A stretch of DNA of 7,129 nt, from positions 1-7,129 of the forward strand of contig JAKOSS010000195.1 of the NCBI GenBank assembly GCA_029777145.1, written 5' to 3'. The position numbers and the translations under genes are program-made. Shown piece after piece: positions 1 through 6,049 of this stretch (position 1 is its first letter; the number at the start of each line of letters is the position of its first letter). Under the pieces are notes generated by a model, which searched no databases, was not told the DNA's origin, and worked only from the letters and a program-made list of their open reading frames with translations. The DNA is from Acidobacteriota bacterium (GTDB lineage: Bacteria > Acidobacteriota > Blastocatellia > Pyrinomonadales > Pyrinomonadaceae).

Positions 1-186
1 CAGGACGCGCCGAAAAGGAATCTTTGGGCGTTTTTTCCGATCACGGCGGCGATCCGCCTGTCGGCCCGATTCGTTTCGTCGCGTAAGCGCGAGGCCCGTT
101 GGACCAACGATCTCAACTCGAACGAAGTCCTGCTCGGCGGAAACACTCTCATCTTTGTCGCCAGACGCGGAGACGCCACGCCATGA
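1..186 (+). CDS. C-terminal tail of an unidentified protein (partial, 5' end outside window)
   Basis: Frame 1 is open from the first base to a TGA at 184-186, giving 61 residues. It ends with a segment reading ..[18 protein letters not shown]. The stop overlaps the moaC start as ATGA (183-186), the usual sign of translational coupling, and third codon positions are mostly G or C, as in the real genes here. Those two points are why I call it coding. I do not recognise the family. A C-terminus with a hydrophobic strand followed by ARR faintly resembles the ends of some SAM methyltransferases or family 2 glycosyltransferases, but that is only an impression. A competing reading is frame 3, which is open to a TAA at 84-86 and also looks protein-like over its 27 residues. 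The true assignment needs the sequence to the left. Confidence 0.42.
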   Translation, partial: QDAPKRNLWAFFPITAAIRLSARFVSSRKREARWTNDLNSNEVLLGGNTLIFVARRGDATP

Positions 187-653
187 CCAAACTTTCACAT
201 TATGACGAGAGCGGAGATATCCGCATGGTTGATGTTTCGGAAAAGGAATCGACGAGCCGGGCGGCGATCGCATCGGGAAAGGTATTTCTCGCGATGGAGA
301 CACTCGATCTACTGCGATCGGGCGCAAACCCGAAGGGAAATCCGCTCGAGATCGCCCGGATCGCCGGGATCATGGGCGCGAAGCGGACATCCGAACTGAT
401 CCCGCTTTGCCATCAGATCAATCTTTCAAAGGTCGACGTGCGGTGCGAATTCGCGCCTGACGGAATTGTTATCACCGCCGAGGCCAAGACGAACTCGCAG
501 ACGGGCGTCGAGATGGAAGCGCTGACTGCCGTAAGCGTTGCGGCGCTTACGATCTACGATATGTGCAAGGCCGTTCAGAAAGACATCGTTGTCGGCGACA
601 TCCGGCTCGAGGCCAAATCCGGCGGACGATCGGGAGATTACCGTCGTGAATGA
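183..653 (+). CDS. moaC: Cyclic pyranopterin monophosphate synthase MoaC
   Basis: MoaC converts the 3',8-cyclo-GTP made by MoaA into cyclic pyranopterin monophosphate, the second step of molybdenum cofactor synthesis, in the cytosol. The 156-residue product has the usual family length and is collinear with it: [10 protein letters not shown] at 15-24, [17 protein letters not shown] at 51-67, TSELIPLCH at 69-77, [20 protein letters not shown] at 107-126, MCKA at 127-130 and KSGGRSGDY at 145-153. By E. coli numbering the catalytic Lys51 and His77 align exactly, and Glu112, Asp126 and Lys129 match Glu114, Asp128 and Lys131. The usual Pro after CH is Gln78, a mild variant beside the active-site His. 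I chose ATG 183 because it restores the normal N-terminus and has GGAGA at 169-173, nine bases upstream. An in-frame TTG at 99 would add an arginine-rich stretch unlike the family. No other moa gene is visible in the window. Confidence 0.96.
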   Translation: MTKLSHYDESGDIRMVDVSEKESTSRAAIASGKVFLAMETLDLLRSGANPKGNPLEIARIAGIMGAKRTSELIPLCHQINLSKVDVRCEFAPDGIVITAEAKTNSQTGVEMEALTAVSVAALTIYDMCKAVQKDIVVGDIRLEAKSGGRSGDYRRE

Positions 654-700
654 GAGACGGCGGCGAACGGAATTGTTTCGGCGCGCGTCGAACTTTGAGA

Positions 701-706
701 TAGAAT
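701..706 (+). promoter_or_regulatory. Possible -10 element (TAGAAT) for the M50B-type gene
   Basis: TAGAAT matches five of six bases of the sigma-70 -10 consensus and sits 36 bases before the ATG at 743. No -35 is seen at the proper distance; the nearest candidate, TTGTTT at 673-678, is 22 bases away, which is too far. It would let the M50B-type gene be transcribed apart from moaC. This is a weak call. Confidence 0.22.
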
Positions 707-742
707 GTTTCGTATCCAGATTGCCAGAGAAAGGAGTTAACC

Positions 743-1540
743 ATGAGATACCAGATAGCCGAAGACGTAAAACCGCAGTTCAAGTTACTTCTCGCCGCGA
801 CCGCCCTGAGCGTTGCCGTCTGGTTTCTTGCGTCGTGGTTTCTTCCATCGCTGAATTTCGTCCTCTATCCGCTGCAGCTGTTTGCGACGTTCGTTCATGA
901 AGGAAGTCATGTTTTGGCGGCGGTCGTCACGGGCAGCGCGGTTCAGAGCCTGACGGTTTCGCCAGATACGAGCGGCGTTGTCTGGTCGCAGCCGAGCGGC
1001 TGGTTTTCGGGACTGTTGATCTCGAGCGCGGGATATCTCGGGACGACTCTTTTCGGCACGCTGCTCCTGGTCTGGATGCGTTACGGCTTCGCGTCGCGGA
1101 TCGCGCTGTACGCTGCGTCCGGATTTGTCGGACTGATGACGGTCGTTTTCGGACTAATCTTCCCTGTTTTCAACATTTTCACCGCGAACGTGACGGCCGG
1201 AAGCGTACTCTTTACCGTTTTTTCGGGAGCACTTCTGACCGCCGCACTTTTCGCGACCGCGCGGTTCGCATCGCTCAAATGGGCAGATTTCGCCCTCGCC
1301 TTTCTCGCGGTTCAGTGTCTCCTGAACGCCTTCTTCAGTCTCGGAGATCTGTTTGTCCTATCGGCCACGACCGACGTCCATTCGGACGCCGTCAACATGG
1401 CCTCGTCGACCGGAATTCCGTCGATCGTCTGGGTCTTTGCTTGGATCTTGGTTTCGATCGCGATGATCTCGATCGGCTTGAGACTATATGCCGTGAGCCG
1501 CAAATCGGCGAATCACGATCTTCCGTTTGAAGAGAACTGA
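743..1540 (+). CDS. M50B-like integral membrane zinc metalloprotease (putative)
   Basis: The product is 265 residues and very hydrophobic, with about six or seven membrane segments (roughly 14-34, 38-64, 87-111, 117-143, 150-175, 181-206 and 225-248). HEGSH at 52-56, inside a membrane segment, fits the HExxH zinc site. GYLG at 97-100, the GD at 201-202 and SDA at 214-216 fit the pattern I know from the M50B peptidase-like family of bacterial membrane proteins. M50 enzymes cleave substrates within the membrane, but many M50B members are uncharacterised, so activity is inferred. The gene has no PDZ domain, unlike RseP/SpoIVFB-type enzymes with extra domains. The start is firm: AAGGAG at 731-736 lies six bases before the ATG. 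It follows moaC by 89 bases in the same direction and ends one base from the convergent gene at 1542. No terminator is visible after it. Confidence 0.78.
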   Translation: MRYQIAEDVKPQFKLLLAATALSVAVWFLASWFLPSLNFVLYPLQLFATFVHEGSHVLAAVVTGSAVQSLTVSPDTSGVVWSQPSGWFSGLLISSAGYLGTTLFGTLLLVWMRYGFASRIALYAASGFVGLMTVVFGLIFPVFNIFTANVTAGSVLFTVFSGALLTAALFATARFASLKWADFALAFLAVQCLLNAFFSLGDLFVLSATTDVHSDAVNMASSTGIPSIVWVFAWILVSIAMISIGLRLYAVSRKSANHDLPFEEN

Positions 1541-1541
1541 T

Positions 1542-1952
1542 CTAACTTCTCGATCCCAGTTTTCCGCCGATCCACGCCGTCGGAACATACGCTACCACCA
1601 AATCGAGTGCCGTGAACCAGATAGGAACCGGCAACATCGCCGCGGCGACGATCCCTCCGATCAGGTGAAGGACGCCGATCGCGATCGCCAGTTTCACCTT
1701 CTGTGTGGCGGCCAAAAGTGCGACCGTCAACCCGCCGAAAAATGAGCCGAGAGAATGTTCGAGAAACGGCGTCAGCCAATGTTTTGCTTCGAAAAGCGGC
1801 ATCGCCGCCGTCCATCCTTCAATCGTCGAGAGATCGATTCCCGCAGGCGGCGGGATGACGAGATTGCCTACCTTCGTGACGGCCATCTTCACGACGGCGA
1901 GTGCGATGAGTCCGGCGATGAACGCCAGTACGTTCCGGAAAATTGACTTCAT
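1542..1952 (-). CDS. Conserved hypothetical small membrane protein
   Basis: The 136-residue product has four predicted membrane helices (about 5-26, 62-82, 86-107 and 110-131), short loops and a short basic N-terminus. Between helices 1 and 2 lies an outside or periplasmic loop with IPPPAGID at 33-40 and FEAKHW at 54-59. The tail reads MLPVPIWFTALDLV then AYVPTAWIGGKLG. From memory this pattern (PPPAG.D, a MLP.P.WF..LDL segment, AY.P.AW.GGKL) recurs in uncharacterised proteins of Bacteroidota and related phyla. I know of no assigned function and give none. The start is supported by GGAGGA (plus-strand 1962-1967), nine bases upstream. It lies 80 bases downstream of rimO on the same strand with no clear terminator between, so read-through from rimO is possible. 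Its stop is one base from the stop of the M50B-type gene. Confidence 0.82.
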   Translation of the reverse strand: MKSIFRNVLAFIAGLIALAVVKMAVTKVGNLVIPPPAGIDLSTIEGWTAAMPLFEAKHWLTPFLEHSLGSFFGGLTVALLAATQKVKLAIAIGVLHLIGGIVAAAMLPVPIWFTALDLVVAYVPTAWIGGKLGSRS

Positions 1953-2032
1953 CCAGATTGATCCTCCGGGTTTGAATAGGAAAAACTACGGAAGCCTAGC
2001 ACATAACGCCGGCGCGTGAAATCAATTTCTTG

Positions 2033-3385
2033 CTAACCGAGGATCTCGCCGATCAGATCGTACTCCAGCGCTTCGGAGATACGCACGTCGTAAAACTCAC
2101 CGATCCGGGGGTCGAAGCCTTCCGGCATGTCGTTGATCAGGATATAACCGTCGATCTCCTGCGCCTGGCCCTCGGTCCGCCCCTGAAAAAGCAGATCCGA
2201 TTCTTTCGATAAACCTTCGAACAGCACTTTGAAAGTGCTCCCGACCTTTGACTTGTTCTTTCGCTTCGAGATCTTCGCCTGTTCCTTCATCAGTCGGTTG
2301 CGGCGCTGGCGGGCGACCTTCGCGTCGACCTTTCCGGGAAGATCGAACGCAGCCGTTCCCTCTTCGTCGGAATAGGTGAAGACGCCGACGTTGTCGAATT
2401 CGCAGTTTCGAACGAACGTCATCAATTCTTCGAAATCGTCGTCGGTCTCGCCGGGGAAGCCGGTGATGAAGGTCGTCCGGATCGTGATCCCGGGAACCCG
2501 TTCGCGGACCTTTGCGATGAGGCGTTCGAGGCTTTCACGATTGCCGCCGCGCTTCATCGATTTGAGAACGCTTCGCGAGGCGTGCTGAAGCGGCATATCG
2601 AGGTATTTGACGGCGTTGGCAGTCTCTGCGAGCGCAGACAGGAATGCGTCGCTGATGTGCGTCGGGTAGGCGTACATCACGCGCACCCATGCGAGCGCCT
2701 CGATCTCACCCAATGCCCGGATAAGTTTCGCGAGCGCGTCCGTCTCACCGAGGTCCTCGCCGAAGCGCGACGAATCCTGCGCGATCAGAACGATCTCGCG
2801 CACGCCCTGCGCGACGAGGTCTGCGGCCTCCTTCAGAATCGAACCGAAACGACGCGACCGGAACGAACCGCGCATCTGCGGGATCGAACAGAATGCACAG
2901 GGCCGGTCGCAACCCTCGGCGATCTTGATGAACGCCGTATGCGAATCGGTCGCCCTGAATCGCGGCGTGTCGAAATCGTATAGATAAGTGGCCGACTTGT
3001 TCCCGATCGGTGAAAGCGGCAGGGATCGAAAATCGACAGATTCGTCGGCCGCTTCGAGGATCCGCCCGATCTCGTTCGTTCCGATAAAGGCGTCTACCTC
3101 CGGGAGTTCCTGGGCGAGGTTGTCCCGATAGCGTTCGACGAGACATCCGGCGACGACGACACGCTTCGCGCCGCCCTCTGACTTGAGCGATGTCGCTTCG
3201 AGAATCGCCTCGACCGATTCCTGCTTCGCGGATTCGATGAACCCGCAGGTGTTGACGACGATCGTTTCCGCTTCCGCTGCGTCAGCGGTGATCTCGTAAC
3301 CGGCAGCCCGAAGCTGCCCCATCATGACCTCAGAGTCGACGAGATTCTTCGGACACCCCAAACTGACAAAACCGACTTTTTTCAT
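2033..3385 (-). CDS. rimO: Ribosomal protein S12 methylthiotransferase RimO
   Basis: RimO is a radical-SAM methylthiotransferase that adds a methylthio group to the beta carbon of a conserved aspartate of ribosomal protein S12 (Asp88/89 in E. coli). The 450-residue product has the full three-domain plan. The N-terminal MTTase domain (about 1-115) holds GFVSLGCPKNLVDSE at 5-19 and cluster cysteines 11, 47 and 81. The radical-SAM core has Cys159, Cys163 and Cys166 in EGCDRPCAFCSIP. A TRAM domain covers roughly 380-448. SLGCPKNLVDSE and CAFCSIPQMRGS point to RimO and not to MiaB or MtaB. I start it at ATG 3385 (MKKVGF), the family N-terminus; an upstream extension would be poorly conserved. The only SD-like stretch, GGAG, ends just two bases before this ATG, which is unusually tight. 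It follows the tgpA-like gene by 40 bases on the same strand, so co-transcription is likely. Confidence 0.97.
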   Translation of the reverse strand: MKKVGFVSLGCPKNLVDSEVMMGQLRAAGYEITADAAEAETIVVNTCGFIESAKQESVEAILEATSLKSEGGAKRVVVAGCLVERYRDNLAQELPEVDAFIGTNEIGRILEAADESVDFRSLPLSPIGNKSATYLYDFDTPRFRATDSHTAFIKIAEGCDRPCAFCSIPQMRGSFRSRRFGSILKEAADLVAQGVREIVLIAQDSSRFGEDLGETDALAKLIRALGEIEALAWVRVMYAYPTHISDAFLSALAETANAVKYLDMPLQHASRSVLKSMKRGGNRESLERLIAKVRERVPGITIRTTFITGFPGETDDDFEELMTFVRNCEFDNVGVFTYSDEEGTAAFDLPGKVDAKVARQRRNRLMKEQAKISKRKNKSKVGSTFKVLFEGLSKESDLLFQGRTEGQAQEIDGYILINDMPEGFDPRIGEFYDVRISEALEYDLIGEILG

Positions 3386-3425
3386 ATCTCCGAACGAAAC
3401 AGTTAGGATACCACATTGTCCGGAT

Positions 3426-5612
3426 TCACGATCGCTTTGCCTTCCGCGGTTCGTCCTCGATCGCATCGATCAGTTGTTCGATCTCCTCCGATTCCGTCGA
3501 CGAAAGATCAGCGCCGCCGAAGCGAACCCGATTGTAGCGGTCGGTGATGATCCCGACCTCGGGCCTGCCGACCGCGACCGCAAATTCAAGCGGCGTCTGC
3601 CAAGGTTCGCGGCTGAAACCCTGCCGCGCGAGGATGGCCGTCATACGATCGTAAAATTCCACGATCCCCTTGGTTCTCCGCCGTCGGAACCAGGCCACGA
3701 CTCGCCGCGCCAGTTCGCGGAAATTGAGTTTCCGGTAGATCCAAGTCGACGCGAAGATCACGACAAGGAGCCCGACGACGTATGCGATCCCGTACTTGAT
3801 CGCCGAAACCCGCGCCTCGAATCCGCGGTCACCGCGGATCTCAGACCACCATTCACTGAGGCGCGCCTGAAAATCCTCGGCCTGGATCGAAATCGAGTTC
3901 TGGAAATCATTGAAGCCGTCACGCATTGACCGGAAGAGCGATCGCTGCTCGTGATTGTCGAAAGCCACGAAATACTGGATCCAGAACGTCTCGAGCGCGT
4001 CGAGATAGCGGCTCACCGAGCCGAGCAGTCCGCCGGACAGCGAATAGTCGGCCCGACCGGCGAACGGCGTCGGATCAAACGTGATCCAAACCCGGTCGCG
4101 CGGAAAATAAACCTCGACCCACGAGTGCGCATCCTTCTGCTTGACGACGTAAACGCCGGCCGTCTCGTTGAAGTCGCCCTGCTGAAAGCCGTTGACAACG
4201 CGTGCAGCGATCCCCTGCGTTCGCAGCAACAGCACCATCGCCGACGAAAAGTACTCGCAGTGGCCTTCGCGAACGTTGAACAGAAAATCTGCTACCGGTT
4301 GCTCTCCGGAGGCTTTCTGTTCGAGTGTGTAACCAAAGTTGTTCTGAAGATACGACTCAAGGGACCGGGCCTTGTCGTAGCGGTTCGAGTTGTTGCCGGT
4401 GATCTGAGCCGCCAGCGTCGCGATCCGTGGATCGAGATCGGCCGGAAGTTGAAGGAATCGCGAAACGTCATCGGTGGAATACGCCGTATCGTCGCCCCGA
4501 AGGCGTTCCGGCGATGGCTCGCCAAGATCCGACTGGACCGAATAATTGATCCGCTCGTTCCCGGCGCGCGTGGCGCTCAACCCGTCGTCCTCGTCTTTTC
4601 GCACCTCGACGAAGTTACCCTGGACCATGACCGGCCGCGGCAAGGAAAAGAGAACGCTCGTGTCCATCGGCTCGAGATAGATCGTTTGGAGCACCGGCTT
4701 CGGACGCGTCATTCTCGATCCGACAAGAAATAGATCGCGGTCGGTTCGGAGAAAGCTCTGCTTCCTCTTTCGCGACTGTTTCCACGTCTTGTTGTCGAAT
4801 TGATCGAGCGCGACGCCTCGCCACCGGAGCCCCGTTACCGAAGTTCCGGGCGCGACATCTACCTTGACGCGCATGACAGTCTCGTCGCTTTCGAGAATGC
4901 GTCCGAGTTCGCCAAGCCGGACCGAGTCCGAGAATCCGGTCATCCCGCGAAGTCCGTTCTCACCGGCGCCGAATCCCGCGCCGCCGACACGGGGAAGAAG
5001 AAAAAAGATCGGTGCCGCAAAAACGATCACCGCGACGATCAAAAGGATCGCCGTCGTCGGGAGCCGTCTGAACGGCGTCGCATTCAACCGCGCCTGTCCC
5101 TGTTCCGTGTTCAGTTCGTATGACGGCAATGCACGCGAGGATTTTGAGATCTCGAACCCGAGGATCGCGACCGCCGTGACAAGCAGGAAAAGAACGAGCA
5201 CCGCCAGATACAGCGGGCTGATGCTCATCGCCGCCGACAGGAGCACCTCGAAGAACGCCATCATGTACAGGAAAAGCCAATCACGGTCGCGTTTGCGCTG
5301 GAGGAGTTTTACGAGCGAAAGCCCGAGAATGAAACGTGAAAGGAGCCCCGCGATCGCAGCTTCGCTGCCGCCGGCGCCGAACAGCCGATACTTCCAGGTG
5401 ACGTAAAATACCGGGATCGTCAAGACGACCAGCGCCGTTCCTATCCGTTCCGAGATCTGCCAGTTGGTCGACTCAAGGAACCATGCAACCGCAAAAAGGA
5501 CCAAGAACACGCCCGAAAACACGACCCCGACGCCGCCCGACACAAGAAGCGCCAGAAAGCCGCACATGACGACCAGATATGATGTCAGTCTGAAGAATGT
5601 CTCGAACGTCAT
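3426..5612 (-). CDS. TgpA-like membrane transglutaminase (DUF3488-transglutaminase-DUF4129)
   Basis: This is a 728-residue membrane protein with the TgpA arrangement. Residues 1-206 form about six membrane segments (DUF3488 type), followed by a large extracytoplasmic part. The transglutaminase core lies at about 385-515, with the triad Cys452 in EGHCEYFSS, His496 in DAHSWVEVYF and Asp513 in FDPTP. A further membrane helix spans about 605-625, and a cytoplasmic tail at 640-718 resembles DUF4129. All catalytic residues are present, so it should be active. In Pseudomonas aeruginosa TgpA is essential and has transglutaminase activity, but its substrate is not established, and I infer only a cell-envelope role. 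Relatives often sit beside MoxR and DUF58 genes; here the next gene is rimO, 40 bases on. ATG 5612 is preceded by GAAGGA a few bases upstream and gives the usual family N-terminus (..FFRLTSYL). The name tgpA is by similarity only. Confidence 0.92.
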   Translation of the reverse strand: MTFETFFRLTSYLVVMCGFLALLVSGGVGVVFSGVFLVLFAVAWFLESTNWQISERIGTALVVLTIPVFYVTWKYRLFGAGGSEAAIAGLLSRFILGLSLVKLLQRKRDRDWLFLYMMAFFEVLLSAAMSISPLYLAVLVLFLLVTAVAILGFEISKSSRALPSYELNTEQGQARLNATPFRRLPTTAILLIVAVIVFAAPIFFLLPRVGGAGFGAGENGLRGMTGFSDSVRLGELGRILESDETVMRVKVDVAPGTSVTGLRWRGVALDQFDNKTWKQSRKRKQSFLRTDRDLFLVGSRMTRPKPVLQTIYLEPMDTSVLFSLPRPVMVQGNFVEVRKDEDDGLSATRAGNERINYSVQSDLGEPSPERLRGDDTAYSTDDVSRFLQLPADLDPRIATLAAQITGNNSNRYDKARSLESYLQNNFGYTLEQKASGEQPVADFLFNVREGHCEYFSSAMVLLLRTQGIAARVVNGFQQGDFNETAGVYVVKQKDAHSWVEVYFPRDRVWITFDPTPFAGRADYSLSGGLLGSVSRYLDALETFWIQYFVAFDNHEQRSLFRSMRDGFNDFQNSISIQAEDFQARLSEWWSEIRGDRGFEARVSAIKYGIAYVVGLLVVIFASTWIYRKLNFRELARRVVAWFRRRRTKGIVEFYDRMTAILARQGFSREPWQTPLEFAVAVGRPEVGIITDRYNRVRFGGADLSSTESEEIEQLIDAIEDEPRKAKRS

Positions 5613-5643
5613 CAGTCCTTCGATGCGGATCAGCCGCTTTTAG

Positions 5644-5673
5644 ATTATAGACGTTGGCGATCAGAGCGGGCAA
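5644..5673 (-). promoter_or_regulatory. Sigma-70-like promoter of the tgpA-rimO transcript
   Basis: Read on the minus strand, a perfect TATAAT occupies 5649-5644. TTGCCC (four of six matches to TTGACA) at 5673-5668 lies 18 bases upstream of it. Transcription would start near 5637, giving a leader of about 25 bases that contains the GAAGGA ribosome site before ATG 5612. The -35 lies in one arm of the inverted repeat at 5667-5688. Confidence 0.6.
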
Positions 5674-5682
5674 AATTATCTT
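5654..5682 (+). promoter_or_regulatory. Weak candidate divergent promoter for the CxxC small-protein gene
   Basis: TTGGCG (5654-5659) and TATCTT (5677-5682) are 17 bases apart on the plus strand; each matches the sigma-70 consensus at four of six positions. The -10 falls inside the inverted repeat at 5667-5688, so one regulator could govern both directions. The implied leader is about 160 bases. Matches this weak occur by chance, and this is the only pair I saw upstream of the gene. Confidence 0.2.
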
Positions 5683-5688
5683 TGCCCG
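5667..5688. repeat. Perfect 8-bp inverted repeat, candidate operator
   Basis: CGGGCAAA (5667-5674) and TTTGCCCG (5681-5688) are exact inverted copies around the six-base spacer ATTATC. The repeat overlaps the -35 of the tgpA promoter and lies in the divergent intergenic region, the typical place for a dimeric repressor site. It is not followed by a T-run on either strand, so an intrinsic terminator is unlikely. The binding protein is unknown. Confidence 0.5.
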
Positions 5689-5735
5689 GATCGGATTGTC
5701 GATCGCGCAGCGGAATCAGCGGCCCGTCCGAATGA

Positions 5736-5855
5736 TGCGACGCCGCCACCGATCAAAATGCGGCGAGCTGGACGGCGAAGCATTTCATCAAATATGAGAG
5801 CGCCGGAATTCCGCAGGAGCCGGCGTCGAATTCCGATTTGCTGGAAGACAAATGA
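5736..5855 (+). other. Start-less open frame ending in an ATGA overlap with the small CxxC gene
   Basis: After a TGA at 5733-5735, this frame stays open for 39 sense codons to a TGA at 5853-5855. That stop overlaps the ATG of the downstream gene as ATGA. Third positions are mostly G or C, and the peptide (ending NSDLLEDK) looks ordinary and not like an arginine-rich shadow frame. It has no ATG or GTG; its only TTG and CTG codons are at the extreme end. It could be the remains of a gene broken by a frameshift, or a chance open frame. I do not call it a gene. Confidence 0.2.
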
Positions 5856-6049
5856 AAAAACTGATTCATGAATCGATATGTCCGCGATGTCTGTCGCCGG
5901 ACCTCAAGGGTTGGAGCGAGTTGACGTCTGAGGAACGGCTGATCATCGAAAGGCATCCGCAGACAGGTCGGATACCGCCCGGCGAAAGAAAAAAGCACCG
6001 CTTTTGCATGCGGTGCCTTTACTCCGATTCGGGTAGCCTCAATACCTGA
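5852..6049 (+). CDS. Small four-cysteine (probable zinc-binding) protein
   Basis: The 65-residue product has two CxxC knuckles, CPRC at 10-13 and CMRC at 52-55, separated by 38 residues, suggesting one tetracysteine metal site. Between them is SELTSEERLIIERHP (22-36), likely helical, and a basic stretch ERKKHRF (45-51) runs into the second knuckle. I take it as a real gene because the paired CxxC motifs and ERKKHRFC.RC pattern resemble small conserved hypothetical proteins I recall from Acidobacteria-like genomes, and because GGAAG sits four bases before ATG 5852. Its function is unknown. Zinc ribbons of this size often bind nucleic acid or partner proteins, but nothing here decides that. It is divergent from the tgpA-like gene. 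Its stop codon directly abuts the stop of the convergent malic enzyme gene, with no base between, and its 3' part contains that gene's terminator. Confidence 0.75.
   Translation: MKKLIHESICPRCLSPDLKGWSELTSEERLIIERHPQTGRIPPGERKKHRFCMRCLYSDSGSLNT
5989..6016 (-). terminator. Intrinsic terminator of the malic enzyme transcript
   Basis: On the minus strand the RNA reads GCACCGC, an eight-base loop AUGCAAAA, GCGGUGC, then six U (plus-strand A-run 5989-5994). This is a perfect seven-pair GC-rich stem (5995-6001 with 6010-6016) followed at once by a U-tract, starting 33 bases beyond the malic enzyme stop. On the plus strand the same stem is followed only by CTTTA, so termination in that direction would be weak. 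It lies wholly inside the coding sequence of the convergent CxxC gene. Confidence 0.85.

Noticed and set aside
99..182. TTG-initiated N-terminal extension of moaC
   Set aside because: The extra 28 residues are arginine- and serine-rich and unlike any MoaC N-terminus; ATG 183 has a proper ribosome site and gives the family length.
1953..2032. Promoter or terminator between rimO and the small membrane gene
   Set aside because: Minus-strand TTGATT has no good -10 at the proper distance, and the short symmetric pieces (CGCCGGCG, GAAAT/ATTTC) have tiny stems or loops and no T-run.
3386..3425. Internal promoter before rimO (TGGTATCCT, extended -10-like, minus strand)
   Set aside because: Only four of six -10 matches and no -35; too weak to report as a site.
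3951..4733. 260-codon plus-strand open frame opposite the tgpA-like gene
   Set aside because: It is arginine-rich and lies wholly antisense to a gene with intact catalytic motifs; it is the usual shadow frame of GC-rich DNA. The same holds for 3324-3929 and 2582-2983.
5667..5688. Intrinsic terminator reading of the CGGGCAAA/TTTGCCCG hairpin
   Set aside because: Neither strand has a T-run after the stem, and it overlaps a good promoter; an operator fits better.
5732..5797. 21-residue leader peptide starting at the tandem ATGATG upstream of the CxxC gene
   Set aside because: It has no ribosome site, an arginine-rich composition and no attenuator-like hairpin after it.
5753..5998. 81-codon minus-strand open frame in the divergent region
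   Set aside because: It runs antisense to the CxxC gene with no recognisable motif or ribosome site; the plus-strand gene explains the interval better.
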